Positions 42,206-51,330 are shown, counted from the stretch's first letter. The stretch is 64,000 nt of DNA from Massilia sp. METH4 (GCF_037094685.1 NZ_CP146614.1:6324001-6388000), one strand, 5' to 3'. Numbers and translations: made by a program. Notes: generated by a model not told the origin, from the letters alone.

Positions 42206-43387
42206 TTAATCCTCCTTCGGCGTTTCGCGGGCCCAGATCAGGGCGCGCTGGGTGATGATGGGGCCGAGCACTTCCATGAAGACGGTCATCGCCGCCACGG
42301 CCGCCAGCTCGTCGATGAGCACGACGCCGGAGTTTTTCGTTTGCTCGAGCAGCAGCACGACGAACACGGACATGGGCGCGAGCGCCATGCCGGTCGCGAT
42401 GCCCTTGCGCCACGGGATGCCCGACAGGTGCGAGAACGCCGTCACGCCGATCGTCTTCACGGCGAAGCGGGCGATCACCAGCACGAAGGCGAGCATGCCG
42501 CCGTTGACGACGTTATCCCAGGACAGCGTGGACACGGCGAACACGAACAGCAGGATGGTCAGCAATTCGCCGATCGCGCCGAAGTTGCGCTGCGTGCGCG
42601 TGAACGCCACGCGGCGGTGCCGCGCGGTCAGGCCGAAGGCCAGCGTGGCCAGCACGGGCGACAGGTCGTAGGAATGCGTGATGGCGACGAGGATCACGAC
42701 GACCAGCGCGAACGCCAGCGTGCCCTCGCGCGCCAGGTTGCCCAGGCGGCGCAGCACGGCCGGAACCAGCATGCCGCACACGGCGCCCAGCAGCGCCGAC
42801 GAGACCAGCTCGATGACGGACAGCGAGATCGCCTGCGTCAGGCTGCCCGAGGTGTTGAAGACCCAGAAGCCGACGATGACCTTGAAGGTCAGTACCGCCA
42901 GCACGCAGTTCATCGCCACGAGGTGCAGCACGCGCTCGGTGGCCTGGCCGGAGCTGCGCTGCTCGTTGATGACACGCAGCACGCCGGCCGGCGAGGTCGA
43001 CATGGCCAGCGACGCCAGCAGCAGCGCCGACATCGCTTCCATGCCCCAGGCGCTGGCGATCAGGTACACGACACCGAACGTGGCGAAGGATTCGGCCAGG
43101 CCGCTGAGGAACACCCACGGGTTGTAGCGCAGCCAGTTCAAATTGACCCGGTAACCGAGTTCGAACAGGATCAGGCCGAACGCCACGTTGGCCAGCACGA
43201 CGACGGGACTGCCCGCTTCCGTGGCGAACAGGTCCGGGAATGCCTGGGCACACAGGAAGCCGACGAGACCATACACGCTGATGCGGGGCAGCTGGGTCCA
43301 GCGATGAATGAACTCGCCGGCGAGCCATGCGAGCAGTACAGCGAGCGGCCACGCTAATTCGGCCGAGATGACCAGGAAATCTGGCAT
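42206..43387 (-). CDS. Cation:proton antiporter (CPA2/Kef-like)
   Basis: This 393-residue inner-membrane protein has about 12 hydrophobic segments and starts at ATG 43385-43387 behind AGGAGGAACC. The pattern LPRISVYGLVGFLCAQAFP, FGLILFELGYRVNLNWLRYNPWVF and LASLAMSTSPAGVLRVINE is typical of the Na+/H+ and K+/H+ exchanger domain PF00999. Unlike KefB/C it has no TrkA-N regulatory domain. The upstream spacer carries a perfect inverted repeat at 43434-43457. The downstream GCS2-like ligase is co-transcribed. Confidence 0.85.
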   Translation of the reverse strand: MPDFLVISAELAWPLAVLLAWLAGEFIHRWTQLPRISVYGLVGFLCAQAFPDLFATEAGSPVVVLANVAFGLILFELGYRVNLNWLRYNPWVFLSGLAESFATFGVVYLIASAWGMEAMSALLLASLAMSTSPAGVLRVINEQRSSGQATERVLHLVAMNCVLAVLTFKVIVGFWVFNTSGSLTQAISLSVIELVSSALLGAVCGMLVPAVLRRLGNLAREGTLAFALVVVILVAITHSYDLSPVLATLAFGLTARHRRVAFTRTQRNFGAIGELLTILLFVFAVSTLSWDNVVNGGMLAFVLVIARFAVKTIGVTAFSHLSGIPWRKGIATGMALAPMSVFVVLLLEQTKNSGVVLIDELAAVAAMTVFMEVLGPIITQRALIWARETPKED

Positions 43388-43433
43388 TGGGTTCCTCCTA
43401 TTGTTGATTGCTTGAGCCGGGCAGGATCGGCAA

Positions 43434-43457
43434 AACTACATTTGCGCGAATGTAGTT
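43434..43457. promoter_or_regulatory. Perfect inverted repeat upstream of the antiporter gene
   Basis: AACTACATT and AATGTAGTT are perfect nine-base arms around TGCGCG. The site lies 47 bases before the antiporter start and 126 bases before fghA. Symmetry, size and AT-rich arms make it a strong operator candidate for a dimeric regulator. The ACTACAT core is reminiscent of BlaI/CopY-type sites, but the regulator is unknown. Confidence 0.55.
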
Positions 43458-43582
43458 GATATCGTCCGGTGGTGCAAGTAGAACTCATCCATAGATGACT
43501 ATATAGCAAGACTTCCCGCCGCGTCGCACACCACGCGTGTCCGGTACAATGCGGGCATTTGCCAAAACACCAAGGGGACCCC

Positions 43583-44419
43583 ATGCTCGAACTGGTCAGC
43601 GAACACGCCTGCCACGGCGGCGTGCAGCGCTTCTACAAGCACGACTCGCAGGCGATCGGCCTGCCGATGCGCTTTTCCGTCTTCCTCCCGCCCCATGCCG
43701 ACGGGGCGCGGCTGCCGGCCCTGTTCTACCTGGCCGGGCTGACGTGCACCGAGGAGACGTTCATGATCAAGGCCGGCGCCCAGCGCGTGGCGGCCGAGCT
43801 GGGCCTGGTGCTGGTGGCGCCGGACACGAGCCCGCGCGGCGCCGGCGTGCCCGGCGAATCGGATGCGTGGGATTTCGGCGTGGGTGCCGGTTTCTACCTC
43901 GATGCGACGCAGGAGCCGTGGGCGAAGCATTACCGGATGGAGAGCTACATCCACGAGCTGCGCGAGCTGGTGACGCGCGAACTGCCGGTGGATACCGCCC
44001 GGGTCGGCATTTTCGGCCACTCGATGGGCGGCCACGGCGCGCTCACGCTGGCGCTGCGCCGGCCCGACCTGTTCAAGTCGGTCTCCGCCTTCGCGCCGAT
44101 CGCCGCGCCGATCCACTGCCCATGGGGCCGCAAGGCATTCACGGGTTACCTGGGCGAAGACGAATTCGCGTGGGCGGACCACGACGCCACGGCGCTGATG
44201 TCGAAGCGCTGCGCGCCCTTCCCGCACGGGATCCTGATCGACCAGGGCCTGGCCGACAAGTTCCTGAACGAGCAATTGAAACCCGAGCTGTTCGAAACGG
44301 CGTGCGCGGCCGCCGGCCAGCCGCTGACCTTGCGGCGGCATGCCGGGTACGACCACGGGTATTACTTCATCACCACGTTCATCGAAGACCACCTGCGCTG
44401 GCACGCGCCGCAGCTGTAG
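43583..44419 (+). CDS. fghA: S-formylglutathione hydrolase
   Basis: This 278-residue esterase-D-type enzyme hydrolyses S-formylglutathione to formate and glutathione in formaldehyde detoxification. It starts at ATG 43583 after AAGGGGACC. Motifs are FYLAGLTCTEETFMIKAGAQR, the nucleophile GHSMGGHGALTLAL, Asp in DQGLADKFL and His in YDHGYYF. The length fits FghA/FrmB. The glutathione-dependent formaldehyde dehydrogenase usually paired with it is not in the window. It converges with the DJ-1 gene two bases away. Confidence 0.92.
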   Translation: MLELVSEHACHGGVQRFYKHDSQAIGLPMRFSVFLPPHADGARLPALFYLAGLTCTEETFMIKAGAQRVAAELGLVLVAPDTSPRGAGVPGESDAWDFGVGAGFYLDATQEPWAKHYRMESYIHELRELVTRELPVDTARVGIFGHSMGGHGALTLALRRPDLFKSVSAFAPIAAPIHCPWGRKAFTGYLGEDEFAWADHDATALMSKRCAPFPHGILIDQGLADKFLNEQLKPELFETACAAAGQPLTLRRHAGYDHGYYFITTFIEDHLRWHAPQL

Positions 44420-44421
44420 CG

Positions 44422-45003
44422 CTACAGCTTGATTTCAGTGCCGAGTTTTTGCAGGAACTGCGCGATCCACTGAGGATGCGCCGGCCAGGCCGGCGCGGTG
44501 ACGAACTGGCCGTCGGTGACGGCGGCATCGACGGCGATGTCGGCGAATTCCGCGCCCGCCAGTTTCACCTCCGGCGAACAGGCCGGGTAGCACGAGATCT
44601 TCCGGCCGCGGATCACGTCCGCGGCGGCCAGCAGCTGCGCGCCGTGGCACACGGCGGCGATCGGCTTGCCGCTCTCGGCGAATTCCCTGACGATCTCGAT
44701 CACGCGCGGGTCGAGGCGCAGGTATTCGGGCGCGCGGCCGCCAGCGATCGCCAGTGCGTCATATTTCGCTGTGTCGACTTCATCGAACGCGGCATTGAGC
44801 GTGAACTGGTGGCCCGGCTTTTCCGTGTAGGTCTGGTCGCCCTCGAAATCGTGGATCGCCGTCTTGATCTTATCGCCGGCCTTCTTGCCGGGGCAGACCG
44901 CGTGCACCGTGTGGCCCACCGCCTGCAATGCCTGGAACGGCACCATCGTTTCATAGTCTTCGGCGAAGTCGCCGGTCAGGAACAGAATGGTTTTTGCTGC
45001 CAT
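44422..45003 (-). CDS. DJ-1/PfpI-family protein
   Basis: This 193-residue protein starts at ATG 45001-45003 behind AAGGAGGC. The nucleophile elbow is [10 protein letters not shown] with the reactive Cys, and the partner acid is Glu in [10 protein letters not shown]. The insert [28 protein letters not shown] is common in the YhbO/YraA-like or Hsp31-related group. Proposed roles include glyoxalase III or protein/nucleotide deglycase activity. A site next to S-formylglutathione hydrolase suggests a shared theme of aldehyde detoxification, which is inference. Confidence 0.87.
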   Translation of the reverse strand: MAAKTILFLTGDFAEDYETMVPFQALQAVGHTVHAVCPGKKAGDKIKTAIHDFEGDQTYTEKPGHQFTLNAAFDEVDTAKYDALAIAGGRAPEYLRLDPRVIEIVREFAESGKPIAAVCHGAQLLAAADVIRGRKISCYPACSPEVKLAGAEFADIAVDAAVTDGQFVTAPAWPAHPQWIAQFLQKLGTEIKL

Positions 45004-45072
45004 GCTTGCCTCCTTGAACACACCACCAAGGTGCTCGGTTGTTGGAAAGGCAATCATAGCATCGAAAAAAAA

Positions 45073-45092
45073 GGCCGGGCATCGGCCCGGCC
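45073..45092 (-). terminator. Rho-independent terminator of the CheV gene
   Basis: GGCCGGGC and GCCCGGCC form a perfect eight-base stem around a four-base loop. Read on the minus strand it is followed by TTTTTTTT (45072-45065). It lies 25 bases past the CheV stop. Confidence 0.88.
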
Positions 45093-45116
45093 TCGTTTGC
45101 GCCGCGTACGGGCGGC

Positions 45117-46079
45117 TTACGCTTCCTTCTTGTGCAGCACGGTCTTGATGGTGTTCGCCAGGTCCTCGGCGACGAACTTGGCCACGTAGGCGTCGGCGCC
45201 GACACCCTTCACGTGGTCCTCGTTGGTCTTGCCCGACAGCGAGGAGTGGATCACCACGGGGATCTTCGAGAAACGCGGGTCCTGCTTGATCTTGCGGGTC
45301 AGCGTGAAGCCATCCATCTCCGGCATTTCCAGGTCGGTCAGCACGAGCGCGACGCGGTCCGACACTTCGATGCCCTCGGCCTTGCAGCCGACGGCGATGC
45401 TGTTCAGCTTGTCCCAGGCTTCCTTGCCCGATTTCGTCATCACGAACGGCGCGTGCATCGCCTGCAGGCCCTGCTCGATCAGGTTGCGCGCGACGACCGA
45501 GTCGTCCGCCGCCAGGATGAAGGAGCCCTGCTTCAGCGCGATGGTCGGCATCGCTTCCGGGTCCACTTCCTTGCCTTCGGCCGGCACCATGCGGCGCAGG
45601 ATCGTTTCCACGTCCAGCACCTGCGCCAGGCGCGTGCCGTTCGTGTCGCCGTCCAGGCGGGCGATCGAGGTCACCATGCCGGTGGCGTTGCTGCCCTCGG
45701 CGGTCAGCACCTGGCTCCAGTCCAGGCGCACGATCTCGTCCACCGATTCCACGGCAAAGGCTTGCGTGGTGCGTGCAAATTCCGTGACGAGCATGATGTT
45801 CAGGCCCGTCTTCGGCTTCACGCCCACGATGGCCGGCAAGTCCATCACGGGGATGATCTGGCCGCGCAGGTTGACCACGCCCAGCATGTGCGGCTGCGCG
45901 CCGGCCACCGCCGTCACGGGCGGCATGGCCACGATCTCGCGGATCTTGAATACATTGATGCCGTACAGCTCGGAACGGTCACCGTTCTCGTCGCCGCCGA
46001 GGCGGAACAGCAGCAGCTCGAATTTGTTCGTATTGGTGAGGTTGGTGCGTTCGTCGATTTCCTGTTGTACGCTTTTCAT
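45117..46079 (-). CDS. cheV: CheV-type chemotaxis coupling protein
   Basis: This 320-residue protein joins a CheW coupling domain to a receiver. CheW spans about 18-165 ([57 protein letters not shown]). The receiver spans about 185-310 with acidic pair AADDS, phospho-Asp in [12 protein letters not shown] and Lys-like end [10 protein letters not shown] 46077-46079 follows GGGGAACA. A long upstream in-frame extension crosses the tRNA gene and is not coding. CheV links receptors to CheA and helps adaptation. No che operon is in the window. Confidence 0.92.
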   Translation of the reverse strand: MKSVQQEIDERTNLTNTNKFELLLFRLGGDENGDRSELYGINVFKIREIVAMPPVTAVAGAQPHMLGVVNLRGQIIPVMDLPAIVGVKPKTGLNIMLVTEFARTTQAFAVESVDEIVRLDWSQVLTAEGSNATGMVTSIARLDGDTNGTRLAQVLDVETILRRMVPAEGKEVDPEAMPTIALKQGSFILAADDSVVARNLIEQGLQAMHAPFVMTKSGKEAWDKLNSIAVGCKAEGIEVSDRVALVLTDLEMPEMDGFTLTRKIKQDPRFSKIPVVIHSSLSGKTNEDHVKGVGADAYVAKFVAEDLANTIKTVLHKKEA

Positions 46080-46235
46080 CAGTGTTCCCCGGTCGTCAGT
46101 GCCTGCCGCGATGCGGCGTCGATTGGGGCAGTATAGGCGAGAAAATTGGCGGCACCCCCGTTCCTGTACATTAAGGCAATGAGGAATAGTGCCGGGAAAC
46201 AACACCCTGAAACCTGGCAGCGCAGGAATGCAAAA

Positions 46236-46254
46236 CGCCACCGGAAAGGTGGCG
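46236..46254. terminator. Bidirectional hairpin terminator next to tRNA-Gly
   Basis: CGCCACC (46236-46242) and GGTGGCG (46248-46254) form a seven-base stem around five bases. TTTTTTT follows on the plus strand and TTTT on the minus strand. It lies 14 bases past the 3' end of the tRNA gene and may end its transcript. Confidence 0.8.
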
Positions 46255-46267
46255 TTTTTTTGAATCC

Positions 46268-46343
46268 TGGAGCGGGAGAAGAGTCTCGAACTCTCGACCT
46301 CAACCTTGGCAAGGTTGCGCTCTACCAACTGAGCTACTCCCGC
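46268..46343 (-). tRNA. tRNA-Gly (GCC anticodon)
   Basis: The 76-base minus-strand sequence starts GCGGGAGTAGCTCAGTTGG and ends CTCCCGCTCCA with an encoded CCA. The acceptor stem GCGGGAG/CTCCCGC pairs perfectly. The anticodon arm is CAACC-TTGCCAA-GGTTG with GCC at its centre. The T arm contains GTTCGAGAC. All standard elements are intact. Confidence 0.97.
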
Positions 46344-46586
46344 AGAAGAGGCATGATTATGCCAGATCGTTTTGATAAATACCAGTATGAAATGCATGCA
46401 GTTGCCGGAGCGCCGATACGGGAATTCCGCCGTCGGACTTCTTTCCACTTTCCGCCAGCGCGGATGCGCAGCTGGGCCAAGGCATTGAAATTGCAATAGA
46501 AATTTCCCTGGCACTATAAATGCTCTGGAGACAGGCACCTGGTCGCAGACCGGGAAACGCCAACCAGCCATCTCTAGGGGTAGAAA

Positions 46587-47525
46587 ATGATCGACTTCAG
46601 CAAGGGTCTTCTCGTCGTGGCCGCCACCGCGACCTTCGGCATGCAATCGGCCAGCGCCGGCACGTTTGCCTCCGCGATCCTGGACATCAACAACTTCAAG
46701 ATCTCGCACTCGAACGGCAGCGTGTACTGGAACACCGATTTTTCCAAGCTCACCGGGGTGAACGATGCCCATGCCACGGCCTCGCTGAACGGCGTCCACA
46801 AAAGCCTGTCGTCGATCGGCCCGCGGCCGGACGTGGCGCACCAGTGCATCGGCTCGCCCTGCCCCGCGTTCGGCGAGAACAACTTCACGCCGTTCAACAC
46901 GAAGACGCCGATGGGCGGCAACTTCGGCTATGCCGACCAGAATTTCCTGGGCTCGGCGATCTCGGTCAACGGCGCCGCGGCGGGCGCCCGCTCGCAAACG
47001 CGCGCCGACGTGGCCACTACCTACAATATGCAGTTCGCCAACAGCAATTCCTCGGTCGGCAGTTCGAACACGATGTCGTTCCGGCTCGGCGCCAGCGACA
47101 CAATGACGGTGTCGTTCGACGCCACCCCGTTCGCGATGGCGTACTCCTCGCCCGAGGGCCGTCCCGTCACGACCGCCAACGCGCGCATCTCGTGGAGCGT
47201 GAACATCGTCGATCTCGCCACGGGCGAGACCGTGTTCGAATACGCGCCGGCACGGCTCAACAGCATGGCCGCGGTCAGCCGCACGCACGGCAACAACGGC
47301 ACTTCGCTGTACAACGAAAGCGGCACCATCTTCAACATGGCCGCCACCTCGCCGCTCCTGATGGCCAACCGGGATTACCAGATCACGGTGCAGCACAACA
47401 CGCTGGTCAGCGCCCTGCAACAGGAAGTGCCGGAACCGGGCTCGCTGGCGATCGTGGGCGCCGGCCTGTTCGCCATGACGCTCGGCCGCCGCCTGCGCAA
47501 GAGCACGGGCCAGCCGCGCGGCTGA
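46587..47525 (+). CDS. PEP-CTERM sorting-signal protein
   Basis: This 312-residue exported protein has a signal peptide (GLLVVAATATFGMQSASA) and a C-terminal sorting signal. The signal consists of VPEPGSLAIVGAGLFAMTL followed by the basic cluster GRRLRKS, the target of the EpsH/exosortase system. The body is rich in Asn, Ser, Thr and Ala with predicted beta structure (NNFKISHSNGSVYWNTDFSKL, ITVQHNTLVSAL) and one close cysteine pair. These proteins are thought to be delivered to the surface or biofilm matrix. Exosortase is not in the window. Function beyond sorting is unknown. Confidence 0.9.
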   Translation: MIDFSKGLLVVAATATFGMQSASAGTFASAILDINNFKISHSNGSVYWNTDFSKLTGVNDAHATASLNGVHKSLSSIGPRPDVAHQCIGSPCPAFGENNFTPFNTKTPMGGNFGYADQNFLGSAISVNGAAAGARSQTRADVATTYNMQFANSNSSVGSSNTMSFRLGASDTMTVSFDATPFAMAYSSPEGRPVTTANARISWSVNIVDLATGETVFEYAPARLNSMAAVSRTHGNNGTSLYNESGTIFNMAATSPLLMANRDYQITVQHNTLVSALQQEVPEPGSLAIVGAGLFAMTLGRRLRKSTGQPRG

Positions 47526-47629
47526 GCACCGTGCCTGCCACCCCGCGCGGGCACCTTCGCCTTCCCGGCCGCGGCGCCCGCCGCGGCCCCTTTTTTTCCC
47601 GCTGCCCGAATCGCCTTTGCCACGGTGCG

Positions 47630-47825
47630 ACATCGCGCCCCCTGTCACGGCACGCCCCCTGACACGGCACCATCCCCCTGTGACGGGCACGCCATTCCTC
47701 CCCTGTCACCGCGTGCCACTCCTCGCCTGCCACCGCGTACGATTCCTCCCCTGCCACGGGCGCCATTCCTCCCCCTACCACGGGGCGCCGTCCCGGCCTC
47801 TATCACGGCGCGCCATCGCGCCCCC
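47630..47825. repeat. Degenerate ~24-base tandem repeat upstream of the antiporter gene
   Basis: Blocks resembling CCATTCCTCCCCTGCCACCG start at about 47692, 47716, 47740 and 47763 with a period of 23-24 bases. More diverged copies with CCCCTGTCACGG or CCCCTGACACGG precede them. The 343-base spacer 47526-47868 contains no credible gene; the apparent ORFs here are low-complexity Cys-His-Arg-Pro repeats produced by the DNA repeat. It ends at the TATAAT of the antiporter. Confidence 0.65.
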
Positions 47826-47831
47826 TATAAT
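47826..47831 (+). promoter_or_regulatory. Likely minus-10 box of the Na+/H+ antiporter operon
   Basis: A perfect TATAAT lies 38 bases before ATG 47869, directly after the tandem repeat. No clear minus-35 box is visible at 17 bases, so the repeat region may recruit an activator. Confidence 0.5.
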
Positions 47832-47868
47832 TGCAGCGGTCTAGCAAAGTAAGGGGCGTCTCGCAACA

Positions 47869-49509
47869 ATGGATTCAATCGAAATCGTACTGGCCATGCT
47901 GCTGGCCGTGGTGGCCAGCGCCTATCTCGTGCGCGTATTGCCGGTATCGCTGCCCTTGCCGCTGGTGCAGATCGGCCTCGGCGCCGCCATCGCCGGCTAC
48001 ACGGGGCATGGCGTGCAACTCGATCCCGCCCTGTTCTTCCTGCTGTTCCTGCCCCCGCTGCTGTTCCTGGACGGCTGGCGCATCCCCAAGAGCGGCCTGT
48101 TCCGCGACAAGGGCATCATCCTCGAGCTGGCGTTCGGCCTCGTCATCTTCACCGTGGTCGGCGCCGGTTTCCTGATCCATTGGCTGATCCCGGCAATGCC
48201 CTTGCCGGTGGCCTTTGCGCTGGCGGCCATCGTGTCGCCGACCGATCCGGTTGCCGTCGGCTCGATTGCCTCGCGGGCGCCGATCCCGAAGCGGCTGATG
48301 CACATCCTGGAAGGCGAGTCGCTGCTCAACGACGCCAGCGGCCTGGTGTGCTTCCGCTTCGCCGTGGCCGCGGCGATGACGGGCGCGTTCTCGCTCACGC
48401 AGGCATCGCTCACCTTCGTCTGGCTGGTCGGCGGCGGCATCGCCGCCGGCGTCGGCGTCACGCTGCTGGTCACGTGGGCGCAGCGCTGGCTGTTCCGGCA
48501 TTTCGGCGAACCGGCCGGCTCGCCCATCCTCGTCAACCTGCTGATCCCGTTCGGCGCCTACCTCGCGGCCGAGCACACCCATGCCTCCGGCATCCTGGCC
48601 GCCGTGTCGGCCGGTGTCACGATGAGCTTTGTGGAACTGTCCGGCCAGGTGATGGCCACCACGCGCATCCAGCGCTCGGCCGTATGGGACACGGTGCAGT
48701 TCGCGCTGAACGGCGTGATGTTCGTGCTGCTGGGCGAACAGCTGCCCGACATCCTGCACGGCGCCCGCGTGTCGCTCGACCAGAGCGGCCACCTCAATCC
48801 GTGGTGGCTGGTGCTGTACGCGTTCGCGATCTCGTTCGGCCTCCTGGCGCTGCGCTTCATCTGGGTCTGGACCACGCTGCGCGTGACCATCTACCGCAAA
48901 AGCCTGCGCGGCGTGGATGCGCCGAAGCCGCCGCTGCGCCTGTTGCTGGCCACGTCGCTGGCCGGCGTGCGCGGCGCCATCACGCTGGCCGGCGTGATGA
49001 CGCTGCCCCTCACACTGCCGTCCGGCGCGCCGTTCCCGGCCCGCGACCTGACGATCTTCCTGGCCTCCGCGGTGATCCTGATCTCGCTCGTGATGGCCAG
49101 CATCGGCCTGCCGCGCCTGCTGGCCGGCATGCACTTCCCGGAGGAACCGGCCGAGCAGCAGGAAGAAGACATGGCGCGGCGCGAGGCGGCCAGCGCCGCC
49201 ATCGCGGCCGTCGAACGCGCGCAGATGGAGCAGTTGCAGGGCGGCCGCGATGCCGACATGTACCCGGAGGCGGCGGCGCGCGTGATCGCGCTCTACCAGC
49301 ACCGCCTGGACACCACGGCCGCCGTCGACGACGAGGACGTGGCCCGCTACCGCAAGCTCGACGCGGCCGAGCGCGTGCTGCGGCTAGCCGCCTTGCAGGC
49401 CGAGCGCCGCACCATCTTCAACCTGGCGCGGCACGAACACATTTCCGACGAGATTTCGCGCAAGCTGGTGCGCGAAATCGACCTCGTCGAGGCGCGGCAC
49501 AAGCACTGA
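47869..49509 (+). CDS. Na+/H+ antiporter (CPA1/NhaP-type)
   Basis: This 546-residue membrane protein has about 12 helices in residues 1-420 and a cytoplasmic tail of about 120 residues. CPA1 signatures are LDPALFFLLFLPPLLFLDGWRI, AAIVSPTDPVAVGSIA (the transport Asp is in PTDPVA), LEGESLLNDASGLVCFRFA and SLAGVRGAITLAGVMTLPL. The tail is charged and helical (EEPAEQQEEDMARREAASAAIAAVERAQMEQ). It exchanges Na+ or K+ for H+. The stop overlaps the start of the sensor kinase gene, so expression and signalling are probably linked. Confidence 0.9.
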   Translation: MDSIEIVLAMLLAVVASAYLVRVLPVSLPLPLVQIGLGAAIAGYTGHGVQLDPALFFLLFLPPLLFLDGWRIPKSGLFRDKGIILELAFGLVIFTVVGAGFLIHWLIPAMPLPVAFALAAIVSPTDPVAVGSIASRAPIPKRLMHILEGESLLNDASGLVCFRFAVAAAMTGAFSLTQASLTFVWLVGGGIAAGVGVTLLVTWAQRWLFRHFGEPAGSPILVNLLIPFGAYLAAEHTHASGILAAVSAGVTMSFVELSGQVMATTRIQRSAVWDTVQFALNGVMFVLLGEQLPDILHGARVSLDQSGHLNPWWLVLYAFAISFGLLALRFIWVWTTLRVTIYRKSLRGVDAPKPPLRLLLATSLAGVRGAITLAGVMTLPLTLPSGAPFPARDLTIFLASAVILISLVMASIGLPRLLAGMHFPEEPAEQQEEDMARREAASAAIAAVERAQMEQLQGGRDADMYPEAAARVIALYQHRLDTTAAVDDEDVARYRKLDAAERVLRLAALQAERRTIFNLARHEHISDEISRKLVREIDLVEARHKH

Positions 49510-50609
49510 TGGAAGACCTGCGCCTTCACCTTCACCTGCGCCGGCGCATGCGCCTCGTCATCGGCGGGGCCTGGATCCTGTTCTGGATCCTCATGATGGT
49601 GACGGCGGTGCAGGATTTCCTGCGCCACGACGACGGGCCACTGTGGCGCCCGCTGCTGTGGGAAGGCTCGTCGGCCGTCACCGCCACCGTCCTGCTGCTG
49701 GTGCAGCGCCGCTTCACGCGGCGCCACGACCACCTCGTGATCCGCCCGCGCGCCTGGTTCGCGCGCCAGGCCCCCTGGCTGCTGCTGTACTGGGCCGCCT
49801 TCGTGCCGCTCGCGTTCGGGATCCGCCACGCGGTCTACGGGCTGGCGGGAGACGTCTACCCGCATGCCTCCTGGCCGCGCGTATTCGTCTACGAGAATGT
49901 GAAGATGACGATCTTCTTCGCCATCTTCGTCGTTTGCACGTTCGGCGTGCTGTCGTGGCAGGTGCTGCAGGGCGAACGGCTGCGCGCCGAGCGCATGGCC
50001 ACCCAGTTGCGCACCGCCCAGCTGCACGCGCTCACGCAGCGCATGCAGCCGCATTTCCTGTTCAACGCGCTGAACACGGTCGCCGCCGTCATGCATGAAG
50101 ACGTGGAGCGCGCCGATGCCCTGCTCGTGCGCCTGTCCGAACTGCTGCGCGCATCGCTCGCCACGGGCACGCAGCAGGTGCCGCTGGCGGACGAGCTGCG
50201 GCTGCTGCGCGGCTATGCCGAGCTGATGGCCGAGCGCTTCGCCGACCGCGTGACGATCGCCTGGCGCGTGGCCAGCGGCCTGGACGACTTGCCGGTGCCG
50301 GCCATGAGCCTGCAGCCGTTGCTGGAGAACGTGTTCCGCCATACGGTGGAACGGCACACCGCGCCTGTCCACGTAACCATCTCGGCAAGGCGCGATGGCG
50401 CGCGCCTGCTGCTCGTCGTCGAGGATGACGCCGGCAACCTGGGCGGCCCGCCCGCTCCCGGCGGCACGGGCAGCGCGCTGGCGAACCTGCGGGCCCGCCT
50501 CGCCGCCCTGCACGGAGAAAACGCCACACTGACGTTGACCGCGCTGGCCCCGGCCGGCGTGCGCGCCGAACTGGCGCTGCCCTGCGCGGAGGCCGCATGC
50601 GCATCCTGA
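49509..50609 (+). CDS. LytS-type sensor histidine kinase
   Basis: This 366-residue kinase starts at ATG 49509, one base inside the TGA of the antiporter gene. Four hydrophobic segments occupy about 15-155. The His_kinase domain begins with TAQLHALTQRMQPHFLFNALNTVAAVMHE, where the phosphorylated His lies in QPHFLFN. An ATPase module follows with PLLENVFRHTVERH and GGTGSALANLRARLAALHG. The N box reads ENVFRH rather than the usual ENAVKH. It overlaps the LytTR regulator gene by 13 bases and forms a two-component system with it. Confidence 0.9.
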   Translation: MEDLRLHLHLRRRMRLVIGGAWILFWILMMVTAVQDFLRHDDGPLWRPLLWEGSSAVTATVLLLVQRRFTRRHDHLVIRPRAWFARQAPWLLLYWAAFVPLAFGIRHAVYGLAGDVYPHASWPRVFVYENVKMTIFFAIFVVCTFGVLSWQVLQGERLRAERMATQLRTAQLHALTQRMQPHFLFNALNTVAAVMHEDVERADALLVRLSELLRASLATGTQQVPLADELRLLRGYAELMAERFADRVTIAWRVASGLDDLPVPAMSLQPLLENVFRHTVERHTAPVHVTISARRDGARLLLVVEDDAGNLGGPPAPGGTGSALANLRARLAALHGENATLTLTALAPAGVRAELALPCAEAACAS

Positions 50610-51328
50610 TCGTGGACGACGAACGCCCGGCACGCGACCGCCTGCACCGGCTGCTGGCGGCGCACGAGGGCATCGCCGCGGTCGACGAAGCCCGCGACGG
50701 CATCGAAGCACTGGCGAAGGTGGCGGCATTCCAGCCGGACGCGCTGCTGCTCGACATCCAGATGCCCGGCATCGGCGGGCTGGAGGTTGCCGCGTCGCTG
50801 CCCGATCCGGCGCCGCACGTGGTGTTCGTCACCGCCCACGACGAGTTCGCGCTGCGCGCCTTCGACGCCAATGCCATCGACTACCTGCTCAAGCCCTGCG
50901 ACCCGGCCAGGCTGGCCCGGGCGCTGGCCCGGCTGCGCGAGCGGCTCGCCAGCCGCGTGCCGGTGCCGGCACCGGCCGCCGGCCTGCTCCCGAACCGGTT
51001 GCTCGTCACCGAACGGGGCGTGACAAGGATCGTGCGCGTCGCCGACATCCGTTGGCTGGAAACGGCCGACAACTACGTTGCCCTGCACGACGGCACCGGC
51101 GCGCCCCTGCTGCGGCAAACGCTGGCCGGCCTGATGGCGACCCTCGGCCCCGCGTTCGCCCGCTGCCACCGCCGCGCCGCCGTCCACCTGCCCTGGGTCG
51201 CCCGCGTCGTCGCCAACGACAAGGGCGACGGCCACATCGAACTGGCGGACGGCACGACCGCGCCGCTGAGCCGGCAATACCGCTCCACCGTCCTCGCCGC
51301 CCTCGCGCAACCACCTGCTAGCCGCTGA
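50597..51328 (+). CDS. LytTR-family response regulator
   Basis: This 243-residue regulator starts at ATG 50597 inside the kinase gene. The receiver (1-120) has acidic pair VDDE, phospho-Asp in ALLLDIQMPGIGG near 55, Thr in FVTAHDE and Lys in YLLKP. The LytTR DNA-binding domain (about 135-240) shows RIVRVADIRWLETADNYVALHDG, FARCHRRAAVHLPWV and LADGTTAPLSRQYR. It probably binds direct repeats in target promoters. With the antiporter and LytS-type kinase it forms a three-gene overlapping operon. A hairpin follows at 51331-51361. Confidence 0.92.
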   Translation: MRILIVDDERPARDRLHRLLAAHEGIAAVDEARDGIEALAKVAAFQPDALLLDIQMPGIGGLEVAASLPDPAPHVVFVTAHDEFALRAFDANAIDYLLKPCDPARLARALARLRERLASRVPVPAPAAGLLPNRLLVTERGVTRIVRVADIRWLETADNYVALHDGTGAPLLRQTLAGLMATLGPAFARCHRRAAVHLPWVARVVANDKGDGHIELADGTTAPLSRQYRSTVLAALAQPPASR

Positions 51329-51330
51329 GC

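Noticed and set aside
46080..47690. Long minus-strand frame extending the CheV protein by over 530 residues upstream
   Set aside because: It crosses the tRNA-Gly gene and the antisense of the PEP-CTERM gene. CheV homology begins at [10 protein letters not shown] with its own ribosome site.
47617..47852. Cys-His-Arg-Pro-rich open frames of about 75 residues
   Set aside because: They are direct translations of the 24-base tandem repeat in two frames and have no ribosome site.
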